Shown: in pieces, positions 7,720-17,106 of the stretch
Layout of the letters: each line of letters begins with the position of its first letter
How positions within the stretch are numbered: the first letter of the stretch is position 1
Assembly (NCBI RefSeq): GCF_002220365.1
Contig: NZ_MTHB01000261.1
Coordinates: 40,689-104,688 of the forward strand
DNA from: Caballeronia sordidicola
GTDB taxonomy: Bacteria > Pseudomonadota > Gammaproteobacteria > Burkholderiales > Burkholderiaceae
DNA length: 64,000 nt
Direction of reading: 5' to 3'
Notes under the pieces: generated by a model
Told to the model about the DNA's origin: nothing
Databases searched by the model: none
What the model saw: the letters and a program-made list of their open reading frames with translations, nothing else
Program-made: the position numbers and the translations under genes

Positions 7720-9722
7720 TACAGTGCCTCCTGCAGATCCAGCGTTCGTGCTGGCTTCGGCGTGCCTTCCATGCCGGCGACAGCTTCAGCGGAAATGGTG
7801 TAGTCGATGTCGTTGTTATAGCTACGAAGGATGAGCGTGACGATCACGCCCAGAAGCCCCGCGATCGCGAGCCACCAGATGTGCCAGACCAGCGCAAAAC
7901 CGATAGCCAAGCTGAACAAGCCGACGAACAGACCCGCGCTTGTGTTGCGCGGCATGTGGATGTCGCGATAATCCTCAACAGCGTGGCGTGTGCGGCCACG
8001 TCCCTTCATGTGTGCGAAGGCGTCGAGTTCGTGGACCACCGGCACGACCGCGAAGTTATAGACGGGCGGCGGTGAACTGGTCGCCCATTCGAGCGTACGG
8101 CCATTCCAGGGATCGCCGGTGACGTCTTTGTACGCGGGCGAATTCCGTTTCACGACGCTGACGACAACCTGAGCGATCTGGAACACGACGCCCACGAGAA
8201 TGATCAACGCGCCAATCAACGCGATGACCATGTACGGCTGCCAACCCGGCGTGTCGTAGTGGTTCATGCGGCGCGTCGCGCCCATGAATCCGAGCACGTA
8301 CAACGGCATGAACGCGGTCCAGAAGCCTACGAACCAGCACCAGAACGCACACTTGCCGAGCGTCTCGTTCAGCTTGAAACCAAACGCCTTCGGGAACCAG
8401 TAGGTGAAGCCGGCGAGATACCCGAACACCACACCGCCGATAATCGCGTTATGGAAGTGAGCGATCAGGAACAGGCTGTTATGCAGCACAAAATCAGCGC
8501 CCGGCACGGCCAGCAACACGCCCGTCATGCCGCCCACGGTAAACGTGATCATGAAGCCGATCGTCCACAACACGGGCGATGACAACTCCAGCCGCCCCTT
8601 ATAGATGGTGAACAGCCAGTTGAAGATCTTCACGCCGGTCGGAATGGCGATGATCATGGTCATGATCCCGAAAAACGCATTCACGTTCGCGCCGGAACCC
8701 ATGGTGAAGAAGTGATGAAGCCAGACGAGCAGCGACAACACCATGATCGAGCATGTGGCGTAGACCATCGTCTTGTAGCCGAACAACGGCTTTTTCGCGA
8801 AGGTAGCCACCACTTCCGAGTAGATGCCGAATGCCGGCAGCACCAGGATGTACACCTCCGGATGACCCCACGCCCAGATCAGGTTCAAATACAGCATGGC
8901 GTTGCCGCCACCGTCGTTCGTGAAGAAATGCATGCCGAGATAACGGTCGAGCGCGAGCAATGCGAGCGTTGCGGTCAGGATCGGGAACGTGGCGAGGATC
9001 AGCACGTTCGAGCACAGCGACGTCCAGGTGAACACCGGCATCTTCATGAGGGTCATGCCCGGCGCGCGCATCTTGATGATTGTCACGAAGAAGTTCACGC
9101 CGGTGAGCAATGTTCCTATGCCGGACAACTGCAAACTCCACAGGTAGTAGTCGACACCTACTCCCGGACTGAATTGCAGCTCCGACAACGGCGGATACGC
9201 GAGCCAGCCGGTTTGCGCAAAGTCACCGATCACCAGCGAGATATTGATCAGGATGGCGGCAAGCGCGGTCATCCAGAAACTAAGCGAGTTGATAAACGGG
9301 AACGCGACATCACGTGCGCCAATTTGCAGCGGCACGACAATGTTCATCAAGCCGATCATGAACGCCATTGCCATGAAGAAGATCATGATGACGCCGTGCG
9401 CCGTGAAGACCTGGTTGTAATGCTCGGGCGGCAAGAAGCCCGGCCCGTTATACGCGAGCGCGAGTTGCGTGCGCATCATCAGCGCATCGACAAAACCGCG
9501 CAGCAGCATCAACACCGCCACCACGATATACATCACGCCAATCTTCTTGTGATCGACCGACGTCAGCCATTCGCTCCACAGATAGCCCCACTTCTTGAAC
9601 CACGTCAGCCCGACGACCACGGCCACCACAATGAGGGCCATGAACGCCGCCGCGGCCATGATGATCGGCTGATCGAACGGTATGTCCGCCAGCGTTAATT
9701 TTCCCAACAGATTTCCAAACAT
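7719..9722 (-). CDS. cyoB: Cytochrome bo quinol oxidase subunit I
   Basis: 667 residues, the usual CyoB length, with about 15 membrane helices. It carries the heme-copper centre: WAWGHPEVYILVLPAFG holds the CuB histidine and the cross-linked tyrosine, and LFLIAHFHNAIIGG holds the histidines for the low-spin and high-spin hemes. It oxidises ubiquinol, reduces oxygen to water and pumps protons. No cyoE lies in this operon; heme O could come from the ctaB gene at 21905. Confidence 0.98.
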   Translation of the reverse strand: MFGNLLGKLTLADIPFDQPIIMAAAAFMALIVVAVVVGLTWFKKWGYLWSEWLTSVDHKKIGVMYIVVAVLMLLRGFVDALMMRTQLALAYNGPGFLPPEHYNQVFTAHGVIMIFFMAMAFMIGLMNIVVPLQIGARDVAFPFINSLSFWMTALAAILINISLVIGDFAQTGWLAYPPLSELQFSPGVGVDYYLWSLQLSGIGTLLTGVNFFVTIIKMRAPGMTLMKMPVFTWTSLCSNVLILATFPILTATLALLALDRYLGMHFFTNDGGGNAMLYLNLIWAWGHPEVYILVLPAFGIYSEVVATFAKKPLFGYKTMVYATCSIMVLSLLVWLHHFFTMGSGANVNAFFGIMTMIIAIPTGVKIFNWLFTIYKGRLELSSPVLWTIGFMITFTVGGMTGVLLAVPGADFVLHNSLFLIAHFHNAIIGGVVFGYLAGFTYWFPKAFGFKLNETLGKCAFWCWFVGFWTAFMPLYVLGFMGATRRMNHYDTPGWQPYMVIALIGALIILVGVVFQIAQVVVSVVKRNSPAYKDVTGDPWNGRTLEWATSSPPPVYNFAVVPVVHELDAFAHMKGRGRTRHAVEDYRDIHMPRNTSAGLFVGLFSLAIGFALVWHIWWLAIAGLLGVIVTLILRSYNNDIDYTISAEAVAGMEGTPKPARTLDLQEAL

Positions 9723-9725
9723 GGC

Positions 9726-10616
9726 TTACCCCTTCGTGCGGCAGATCGGGTCGGGTATGTTGCGAGCATGCCCGTTGTTATATTTCGCGACGATGCTCTG
9801 AAACAGATTCGCGTCGACCCTGGAGAAGTACTCGACTGGATGCTTTTCGGTCGGCACCGCAACCGCTGCGTAGTTCACGCCGTCGAGCTGAGTCGGCGAT
9901 GACTTCACCTTCGCAATCCAAGCCGCAAACTCCTCGGGTGAAGTTGCAACGGCGCGGAATTTCATGTCCGAAAAACCTTGGCCACTGAAATTCGCGGAAA
10001 TGCCGGCATAGTCCCCCGCTTCGTCGGCGATTAAATGCAGTTTGGTTTGCATGCCCGCCATTGCATAAATCTGGCCGCCCAATCGCGGGATGAAAAACGA
10101 ATTCACCACCGAATCCGACGTGATCTTGAAGTTCACCGGCGTACCTACCGGGAACTCGATTCTGTTCACCGACGCAATACCCAGATCCGGATAAATAAAT
10201 AACCATTTCCAGTCCAGCGCGACGACTTCAACGTTAATTGGCGCGACCTCTGACACAAGCGGCTTATATGGATCAAGCGCGTGCGTGCTCTTGTACGTCA
10301 AAATACCCAGATACAAAATGATCAAACTCGGGACGAGCCAGATCACAATTTCAATCTTGGTAGAGTGAGCCCACTTGGGCAGATATTCGGCCGTTGTATT
10401 CGATTGCCGATACTTCCACGCAAACAAAAGCGTCAGGAAAATCACCGGCACCACCACGATCAGCATGGCGTACGTAGAAGTAAGAATAAGATTCTTCTCA
10501 GCCAGTCCGATGCTGCCTTTAGGATCGAGAAGATCCATCTGACCACAGCCCGACAGCAGAAGAGCAGGGAATATTGCTAATCGCTTGCAAAACCCCGACC
10601 CGGATTTTTGTTTCAT
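9726..10616 (-). CDS. cyoA: Cytochrome bo quinol oxidase subunit II (lipoprotein)
   Basis: The 296-residue precursor has a lipobox LLSGC (Cys24), two membrane helices (residues about 48-70 and 88-108) and a periplasmic cupredoxin domain. The CuA cysteine pair of cytochrome c oxidases is absent, as expected in a quinol oxidase. The C-terminal part (GISANFSGQGFSDMKF, then a COX-aromatic-rich tail) fits CyoA. First gene of the operon; cyoB begins 3 bp downstream. Confidence 0.96.
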   Translation of the reverse strand: MKQKSGSGFCKRLAIFPALLLSGCGQMDLLDPKGSIGLAEKNLILTSTYAMLIVVVPVIFLTLLFAWKYRQSNTTAEYLPKWAHSTKIEIVIWLVPSLIILYLGILTYKSTHALDPYKPLVSEVAPINVEVVALDWKWLFIYPDLGIASVNRIEFPVGTPVNFKITSDSVVNSFFIPRLGGQIYAMAGMQTKLHLIADEAGDYAGISANFSGQGFSDMKFRAVATSPEEFAAWIAKVKSSPTQLDGVNYAAVAVPTEKHPVEYFSRVDANLFQSIVAKYNNGHARNIPDPICRTKG

Positions 10617-10917
10617 ACCTTGCCCGATTTCAACGTTTTTGAGATATTACGTTTAGACTATTAATCAGCCTCGGGAGAAGGGTAGCGCGATTTCAAGGAC
10701 TCATTTAATCCAATTTTCTCGAAAAATGTTTTGTGTATATTCGATGCGTCTTATTGCCGCATATTAATGGTTAATTTATTTCTATGATTTGACTGCGGAT
10801 TATCAAGATAATTGGACTTATCGATAAAAACGAGATGAACAACGTTAGGCGAGAAATCAGCCTGACCTGTCATTGAAATCACTCTCGCCGCACGGATCGC
10901 GCGGCGAGACCAAGCAA
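10617..10917. other. AT-rich cyo upstream region
   Basis: No credible gene. It holds the promoter region of cyoABCD and the 3' end of the DUF1996 transcript, including the hairpin TCTCGCCGC (10883-10891)/GCGGCGAGA (10901-10909), a 9-bp stem with no clear T-run. A 64-codon frame here has no protein-like features. Confidence 0.5.
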
Positions 10918-12297
10918 TTACTTCAAGTACAGCCCTGGCGTCCACGAACCATCGCGCGATGAGAACTGCACGGTCCTACCCGTGGCATTGCGAACGCAGA
11001 TTCCGATTTGCGTGGCTGCCGCCGCTTTTTGGGACGCAACATACGAGGAGACGTCGTTGTTCCTGACTTGCTGCGCGTTATCGAGATAAATGCCGCCAAT
11101 CTTCTGCGTCGTGCACGCGGCCGCTGTCGGAAGCTTCGCCGCGTCATCCCAATCGGTCGATGCCGCGTAGAGATCCAGCATGACAGCGCTGGTATCGCTC
11201 ACGTTCCCGGCGAAAGTCTGAAGGTAGGAGCTGGCGTACGCATAGTCGTTGAGATTGGCGGGGGTCGGAAACTTGATGAAGATCACGTCGCCGGGAGCCG
11301 AGACAAGCGTTGCGCCTGTCGCCTCAGTCGATCCGCTGCTGGTCAGCCGAACGTCCGCACTCGCCGCGGAGTAGTAGGTTGGGATGTTTTTGCCGCATGT
11401 TGCACCGGGCGTGGCCGGCTTGTTCATGCACGAGTCGACAATGTATTGCATGCTTTGTGCGTGCCACGCGTTGATGAAATCGCCGTGAGCCGTATACATG
11501 CTGCCCCATTGCGGCACCCACTGACCGTTCTCGAAAACTGGATCGAGTGACAACTGCGCGGTGGTCAAGTCAGGATCGTCTCCGAGCGGATATGAGATGT
11601 TCAACTGAAGCTCGGGAATCTTGACCGGATATCCGGCGGGACATGTGCCATCGGCGTTCCGATACGCCACGTTGAGTCCGCCGGTACCCGCTTTCATCAG
11701 CCCCTTCATCCGATTTTCCCGGCCACTTCCGAGATCCGGCGCCAGGTTCACACCATCCCAGCAATCTGGGAAATGCACGGAGATGTTCAGTTCCGGCGCG
11801 TTGCCGCCGCTGGCGGTATAGGACGGGCAGCTGGTGGGCATTGTCGTGGTGTAATTGCCACTGCCCAGGCACAGGAAATTGATATGCGGATTGGGCGACG
11901 TCCCCATGTGATCTCCGGCCAGCATCTGGAGTCCGAGCGGAATCGCGTGGATCGGATACGAAGCGACATGCTGATCGTCCTTATAGTAGGTCTTTTCGTA
12001 CGTCGCATTGATGACCCCGGACGCTCGTTGCAATTGCGGTACCCAGTACGCCGATCGGTCGGCATTTGAATCGCAGGTCGTGGCCTTGTTGCTGCTCAGC
12101 GATTCGTAGGTGCTGGACGCATTCGTGTTTGTATTGCCGAAAAAATCGTGCACCATCGCCTCCCCCGCCTTCCCTGGATAAATAATGGGGTCATCGGGCA
12201 GCGTGTGGGAATAGTTGCATTGGGTGTTGAAATTGGCGGCATGGGCCGCGCCTGTAGCAAGCATGAACGTGGTCCAGATGACGATTTTGCTCTTCAT
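10918..12297 (-). CDS. Secreted DUF1996 protein
   Basis: The 459-residue product has a signal peptide (MKSKIVIWTTFMLATGAAHA, cleavage after AHA) and then the DUF1996 pattern: CNYSHTLPDDPIIYPG, HDFFGN with N-T repeats, and SAYWVPQL. Many cysteines and a Gly/Ser/Thr-rich sequence fit a secreted, disulfide-bonded protein. DUF1996 proteins are commonest in fungi and actinobacteria, and their function is unknown. The family domain takes up roughly residues 25-290; the C-terminal part (VFIKFPTPANLNDY onward) is not recognised. I chose the ATG at 12297 over 12321 because AGGAG sits 6 nt upstream. Confidence 0.8.
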   Translation of the reverse strand: MKSKIVIWTTFMLATGAAHAANFNTQCNYSHTLPDDPIIYPGKAGEAMVHDFFGNTNTNASSTYESLSSNKATTCDSNADRSAYWVPQLQRASGVINATYEKTYYKDDQHVASYPIHAIPLGLQMLAGDHMGTSPNPHINFLCLGSGNYTTTMPTSCPSYTASGGNAPELNISVHFPDCWDGVNLAPDLGSGRENRMKGLMKAGTGGLNVAYRNADGTCPAGYPVKIPELQLNISYPLGDDPDLTTAQLSLDPVFENGQWVPQWGSMYTAHGDFINAWHAQSMQYIVDSCMNKPATPGATCGKNIPTYYSAASADVRLTSSGSTEATGATLVSAPGDVIFIKFPTPANLNDYAYASSYLQTFAGNVSDTSAVMLDLYAASTDWDDAAKLPTAAACTTQKIGGIYLDNAQQVRNNDVSSYVASQKAAAATQIGICVRNATGRTVQFSSRDGSWTPGLYLK

Positions 12298-12613
12298 GAA
12301 CGACTCCTGATAGGGAAACATAACGTTGGTTACACCGGTTTCTCGATATTATTTGATTAGTTATCTTTATTAAATTCCTGATAACAATGCCCCTCAACTA
12401 CCGAGTTTCCTGTGTGCAATGCTTGATAAAACCGAAACGGCCGTGGAACTCGTGACGCTTTATTATTTAATTAGGTTAACTTATTACTTGAGCAACAAAT
12501 AATAAACCCGGATCATGACTTTCGCCATGCCGGGTATTAAAAGTAAACCAAAGTAAGTTTCAAACCTGCGGCCGAGCTATCAGAAACCCGGCCGCGAACT
12601 GCGCGCTAAGAAC
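12298..12613. other. Intergenic AT-rich region with two hairpins
   Basis: No gene. Next to the nagE stop lies GCGGCC (12568-12573)/GGCCGC (12590-12595); further on, ACCCGG (12506-12511)/CCGGGT (12530-12535) is followed by a T/A-rich stretch on the minus strand. Either could end the nag transcript. The remainder, very AT-rich, probably holds the DUF1996 promoter. Confidence 0.5.
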
Positions 12614-14383
12614 TTACGCCGGTAGCGGCGAAGCGCCAGTACCCGGCGAAAGACGCTTCGCCATGGTGTCTGCGTAGCGTTGTGCCGCGTTGCCCACAAC
12701 GACGTGGAACGTATCGGCGGAGACCCAGGCTACATCGAGTGCCGACAAGCGCTGACGATCCACCGACGAGGGATCGCGAACCACCACGCGCAGCCGCGTA
12801 GCGGCAACGGCATCGAGGGACGCCACGTTGGTCGCGCCGCCAAACACGGCGAGCCAGCGCACCGGGTCCGGATCGAGCGGGCCCTGTTCACCTGCGGGAA
12901 CCGCGGCCAGCGGCACAGCAGCAGCCGGGGCGGACGAAGCCGACGTTGCACCACGCGTGGATGAACGTTCGAGTTCGGTGCGGATTTCATCGGAGATGAG
13001 ATCGGCTTCCGGCCCGATGATGACCTGCACACTCGTCGCACCGCGCTTCAACACACCACGCGCGCCAATCGCCTTCAACTCGGGTTCCGAAACCTTCGCC
13101 GAATCCACCACCGAAAGACGCAGACGGGTCGTACAGGCATCGACGAGCGTCAGGTTCGACGCACCGCCCAAAGCTGCGATATAGCGTACTGCGCGCGGCA
13201 CCGTAGCACCGGCTGTGGGGGAAACAAAGCCCGTGTTGTCGTACGATTCGACTTCTGCGTCGGTCGTAGCAGGCTCACGGCCCGGCGTTGCCATGTTGAA
13301 CTTGCGGATAAAGAAGCGGAACAACCCGTAATAGACCACAGCGTAGACAATGCCCACCGGGATCGCCAGCCAGCCGCGCTGCGAAAGACCGTAGTTCAGC
13401 ACATAGTCGATAGCACCAGCCGAGAACGTGAAGCCCAGGTGAATACCCAGCGCCGAGCAAATCGCGAGCGACAGGCCCGTCAACACCGCGTGAATCGCGT
13501 ACAGCGCCGGTGCGAGGAACATGAAGGTGTATTCGATCGGCTCAGTCACGCCCGTCAGGAATGCTGTCAGCGCCATCGAGAAAAGCAAGCCGCCGACCAT
13601 AGCGCGACGTTCCTTCGGTGCTTCATGGAACATGGCCAGACAAGCTGCCGGCAAGCCGAACATCATGATCGGGAAGAAACCCGTCATGAAGCCGCCCGCG
13701 GTTTTATCGCCAGCGAAGAAGCGATGCAAGTCGCCCGTCACCGCCGCGCCGCCGCCCGGGGGCGTGTACGAACCGAACACGAACCATGCGAGCGAGTTGA
13801 TGATGTGGTGCAGACCCGTCACCAGCAGGATCCGGTTCAGCACGCCGAACACGAACACGCCCAGTGCGCCTGCGCCCGTCAGCCAGCCACCAGCTGCATC
13901 GATAGCTGCCTGGACCGGTGCCCAGACATAGCCGAGGACAATCCCGATCACCAGACAGGTCACCCCCGTGACAATCGGCACGAAGCGTTTACCTCCAAAG
14001 AACGCGAGGTACTCGGGGAGCTTGATGTCTTTGTACTTGTTGTAGAGGAACCCGGCCACGCAACCTGCAACGATCCCCGACAGCACGCCCATGTTGAGCT
14101 TGTCGTTGATGTCTTTCATCACCGCGATTTCAATCAGGTAACCGATCGCACCCGCCAGACCGGCCGTGCCGTTATTGTCCTTCGCAAAACCGACTGCCAC
14201 GCCGATGGCGAACAAGAGTGGCAGGTTAGTAAAGATCGTATCGCCAGCATCGGCGATCATCTTGATGTTGAAGACATCCGGCTGGCCGAGGCGCAATAGC
14301 AGCCCGGCCACCGGTAGCACGGCAATCGGCAGCATCAGCGCGCGGCCGAGACGCTGCATTCTTGCAAACAGGTTAGCGTCCAT
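12614..14383 (-). CDS. nagE: PTS N-acetylglucosamine transporter EIICB with an extra EIIB-like domain
   Basis: The 589-residue protein imports and phosphorylates N-acetylglucosamine. Residues 1-365 form the EIIC membrane domain (GLHHIINSLAW, TGVTEPIEYTFMF). A linker leads to EIIB at about 395-475, with the phosphorylated Cys417 in VDACTTRLRLSV. A second EIIB-like domain (about 505-580) repeats the fold (LDAVAATRLRVVV), but Ala527 replaces the cysteine, so it cannot carry phosphate. The EIIA function is supplied by the upstream fused protein. GGAG lies 6-9 nt before the ATG. Confidence 0.95.
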   Translation of the reverse strand: MDANLFARMQRLGRALMLPIAVLPVAGLLLRLGQPDVFNIKMIADAGDTIFTNLPLLFAIGVAVGFAKDNNGTAGLAGAIGYLIEIAVMKDINDKLNMGVLSGIVAGCVAGFLYNKYKDIKLPEYLAFFGGKRFVPIVTGVTCLVIGIVLGYVWAPVQAAIDAAGGWLTGAGALGVFVFGVLNRILLVTGLHHIINSLAWFVFGSYTPPGGGAAVTGDLHRFFAGDKTAGGFMTGFFPIMMFGLPAACLAMFHEAPKERRAMVGGLLFSMALTAFLTGVTEPIEYTFMFLAPALYAIHAVLTGLSLAICSALGIHLGFTFSAGAIDYVLNYGLSQRGWLAIPVGIVYAVVYYGLFRFFIRKFNMATPGREPATTDAEVESYDNTGFVSPTAGATVPRAVRYIAALGGASNLTLVDACTTRLRLSVVDSAKVSEPELKAIGARGVLKRGATSVQVIIGPEADLISDEIRTELERSSTRGATSASSAPAAAVPLAAVPAGEQGPLDPDPVRWLAVFGGATNVASLDAVAATRLRVVVRDPSSVDRQRLSALDVAWVSADTFHVVVGNAAQRYADTMAKRLSPGTGASPLPA

Positions 14384-14419
14384 CAGGTTCTCCAGAGATA
14401 AGTGTCTTGTCGTTGATCG

Positions 14420-14437
14420 TGTTGGTACAACATGTTG
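14420..14437. promoter_or_regulatory. Overlapping palindromes between nagF and nagE
   Basis: TGTTGGTACAACA (14420-14432) and CAACATGTTG (14428-14437) are perfect palindromes sharing an arm, about 40 bp upstream of nagE. This may be an internal operator or a processing site. No regulator of the operon is visible nearby. Confidence 0.35.
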
Positions 14438-14500
14438 TCGATCGAAGCTTTTTTACTAATAAACGCGATAAACGCGAAGGCTGGCTACCGGACGGACGTG

Positions 14501-17092
14501 TTAGTCCAGCGGCCAGATTTCGCGGCTTGCTGCTCTTACTGCCTGTGCTGATTCGAGCGCCAAGGCGTCCTCAGCGCGCTGACGGCACAGTGGGTAATCG
14601 AGTTTGCGCACGAGCGCCTTGATGCCGGGAACCGAGACCGGATCCACCGACAATTCCGTCACGCCCAGTCCCACCAGCAGGGGCACGGCGACCGGGTCAC
14701 CGGCCAGCGCACCGCACACGCCGACCCACTTGCCGTGTTTCGCCGCGCCATCCGTTGCGGCCTTGATCAGGCGCAGCACCGCGGGATGCAGGCCGTCGGC
14801 CTGGGCTGCGAGATCGGCCTGGCAACGGTCCATGGCAAGCGTGTATTGCGTGAGATCGTTCGTGCCGATAGACAGGAAATCCGCATGTCGAGCGAGCTGA
14901 TCGGCCAGCAGCGCAGCCGACGGCACTTCGATCATCACGCCCACTTGAATGGGATCGGTCCGGCCAATTTCCGCCGCGAGTTCATCGATACGCTTTCTCA
15001 AACGCACGAGTTCGCCGGAGTCGGTGACCATAGGCAGGAGAATGCGCACCGTGCCGAACGGTTTCACCGCGAGCAGACCACGCAACTGGTCGTCGAGAAG
15101 ATCGGGACGCACCTGCGCCAGGCGAATGCCGCGCAAGCCCAGCGCCGGGTTCGTTTCAGGCGGCAGCGTGAGGTAATCGACTTCCTTGTCCGCGCCTACG
15201 TCGAGCGTACGGATGATTGCCGTGCGGCCGTTCAACGCGCCCACGATCGATTGATAGCTTTCCTTATGTTCGTCCGCCGTAGGGGCCGTCTGGCGATGAA
15301 TGAACAACAATTCGGTGCGCAGGAGACCGACCGCGTCCGCGCCGTTATCGACTGCAGTCTTTGCGTCGTCAAGTGTCGCGATGTTCGCCGCGACTTCGAT
15401 TGTGCGGCCGTCGTGTGTTGCTGCCGCTTCTTGTGACGTGCGCCGGTTCACCTCACGCACACCCGCGAGACGCTGGCGCTCGAGGCGCGCGCGTTCCACA
15501 TCGAGTGCGGTGGGTGCGTGCTCCAGCCGACCTGCGGATGCGTCCACCACGACCTGCGTGCCGTCGGGGATTGCGTGCAGCGCATCGCCCACCGCGACGA
15601 GGGCCGGGATCCCGATCTGGCGCGCGATGATCGCCGCATGCGACGTCGCGCCGCCGCGTGCCATCACCAGCGCGGTCACGCGCGTGCGGTCGAGCGACGA
15701 CAGGTCGGAGGGCGTGAATTCATCGGCGGCGAGCACGGCTTCGTCGGGTAATTCGCGTGCCGCCGTGTTCGTATAACCGAGCGCGCGCAACACGCGCTTT
15801 TCGATATCGCGGAGGTCCGAGGCACGTTCCGCCAACAACGTGTCTTCGATAGTCGACAGCACCACGATCTGCTCGCGAATCGCTTCACGCCACGCGAAGC
15901 CGGCGCTCTTGCCGAGGCTGATCAGATCGCGCGCGGCGTCGAGCAGCGTGGGGTCTTCGAGCAACACGCGATGCACCGCGAAAATCCCCGCTTCGCCGAC
16001 CGCACCGCGTTGCGAGGCAGTACGGACGGTCTCGTCCAGTTCCGCGTCGATCGTAGCAATGGCCTTGTCCAGCAAGCGGCTTTCCGCTGCCGACGTACCG
16101 GTTGCCTGCTCAGGCGGCGTGACGTCCTGATTGTCCCAGCGCACGAGCTTGCCGACCGCAATTCCCGGCGACGCACACACGCCGGCGATCGTATTCGGAT
16201 CAAGTGGCTTGCCGGGGTCACGGACTACCGCGAGCGGCGCGGGCGACTGCGAACGCGCCGGTTTTTCTTCCACTTCACCATGCGCTTCACGCAGCAATTC
16301 CGCTGCGACCGCGTCCACGGCCGCCACCGCTTGCGCGCCCACGCCGAGCAACTCGACTGTCGCGCCTTCGCCTGCGCCCAGTCCGAGCAAACCGACCACG
16401 CTTTCAATCGGCGCTTTACGACCGTTGAAACGCACTTCCACCTTGGCGTCGAAACCCCGCGCCGCTTCACGGGCGCGGGCAGCAGGCCGCGCGTGCAAAC
16501 CGCCGGCATGCGCGAGCGTCACGTTGCGACGCGCTTCGTCGGTGAAATTCGAATCGCTGCGGGCCGCGTCCGCTTTCGCGCCACCCTTGCCGCGCAGCAC
16601 GAGCAACTGGCTTTCGCCCGCCGTCAGCATGCCGCGGCCGGCGCGCTCGACCACCTCGAACGCGTCGCTATTGGCGATCGCGATCACGGAAACGAGGCTC
16701 GGTGCATTCTGCGCGACATAGTCGGCGTCGAATTCGATCAGCACCTGGCCAGCGCGCACGCTGGCGCCCTGCTCGACCTTCGGCGTAAAACCTTTTCCAG
16801 CAAGCTCGACCGTATCGATACCGATATGCACCAGGATTTCCGCACCCTGCGGCGTGCGCAAAGTCACGGCGTGATGAGTACGGGCAAGATGCGTGATGAC
16901 GCCATCGCAAGGTGAAAGCAGCACACCTGACAGCGGATCGATGCCAATACCATCGCCGAACATGCCGTCCGCGAACACGGGATCGGGGACATCGGCGAGC
17001 GGCACCATCGGGCCGGTGAATGGCGCGAGCAACACGAAATCGTTCGGGTTTTCAGGGGAATGATTCAACAGGGACTCCTCGGCACGACGCAT
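14501..17092 (-). CDS. nagF: Fused PTS EIIA(Glc)-HPr-enzyme I
   Basis: The 863-residue protein combines three PTS carriers. EIIA-Glc type occupies about residues 20-150 (His89 in VHIGIDTV), HPr about 190-275 (His200 in GGLHARPAA, with a serine at the HPr regulatory position) and enzyme I about 303-860 (His485 in GGATSHAAIIAR, then the PEP-binding barrel with IGTNDLTQYTLAMDR). It can pass phosphate from PEP all the way to the EIIB of nagE, giving the sugar its own relay. The start at 17092 could be a few codons later. nagE lies 117 bp downstream. Confidence 0.95.
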   Translation of the reverse strand: MRRAEESLLNHSPENPNDFVLLAPFTGPMVPLADVPDPVFADGMFGDGIGIDPLSGVLLSPCDGVITHLARTHHAVTLRTPQGAEILVHIGIDTVELAGKGFTPKVEQGASVRAGQVLIEFDADYVAQNAPSLVSVIAIANSDAFEVVERAGRGMLTAGESQLLVLRGKGGAKADAARSDSNFTDEARRNVTLAHAGGLHARPAARAREAARGFDAKVEVRFNGRKAPIESVVGLLGLGAGEGATVELLGVGAQAVAAVDAVAAELLREAHGEVEEKPARSQSPAPLAVVRDPGKPLDPNTIAGVCASPGIAVGKLVRWDNQDVTPPEQATGTSAAESRLLDKAIATIDAELDETVRTASQRGAVGEAGIFAVHRVLLEDPTLLDAARDLISLGKSAGFAWREAIREQIVVLSTIEDTLLAERASDLRDIEKRVLRALGYTNTAARELPDEAVLAADEFTPSDLSSLDRTRVTALVMARGGATSHAAIIARQIGIPALVAVGDALHAIPDGTQVVVDASAGRLEHAPTALDVERARLERQRLAGVREVNRRTSQEAAATHDGRTIEVAANIATLDDAKTAVDNGADAVGLLRTELLFIHRQTAPTADEHKESYQSIVGALNGRTAIIRTLDVGADKEVDYLTLPPETNPALGLRGIRLAQVRPDLLDDQLRGLLAVKPFGTVRILLPMVTDSGELVRLRKRIDELAAEIGRTDPIQVGVMIEVPSAALLADQLARHADFLSIGTNDLTQYTLAMDRCQADLAAQADGLHPAVLRLIKAATDGAAKHGKWVGVCGALAGDPVAVPLLVGLGVTELSVDPVSVPGIKALVRKLDYPLCRQRAEDALALESAQAVRAASREIWPLD

Positions 17093-17106
17093 CGGATGAC
17101 TCTCGA

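Noticed and set aside
8712..9698. 328-codon plus-strand frame opposite cyoB
   Set aside because: Antisense shadow with biased His/Gln/Asp/Arg composition, no motifs.
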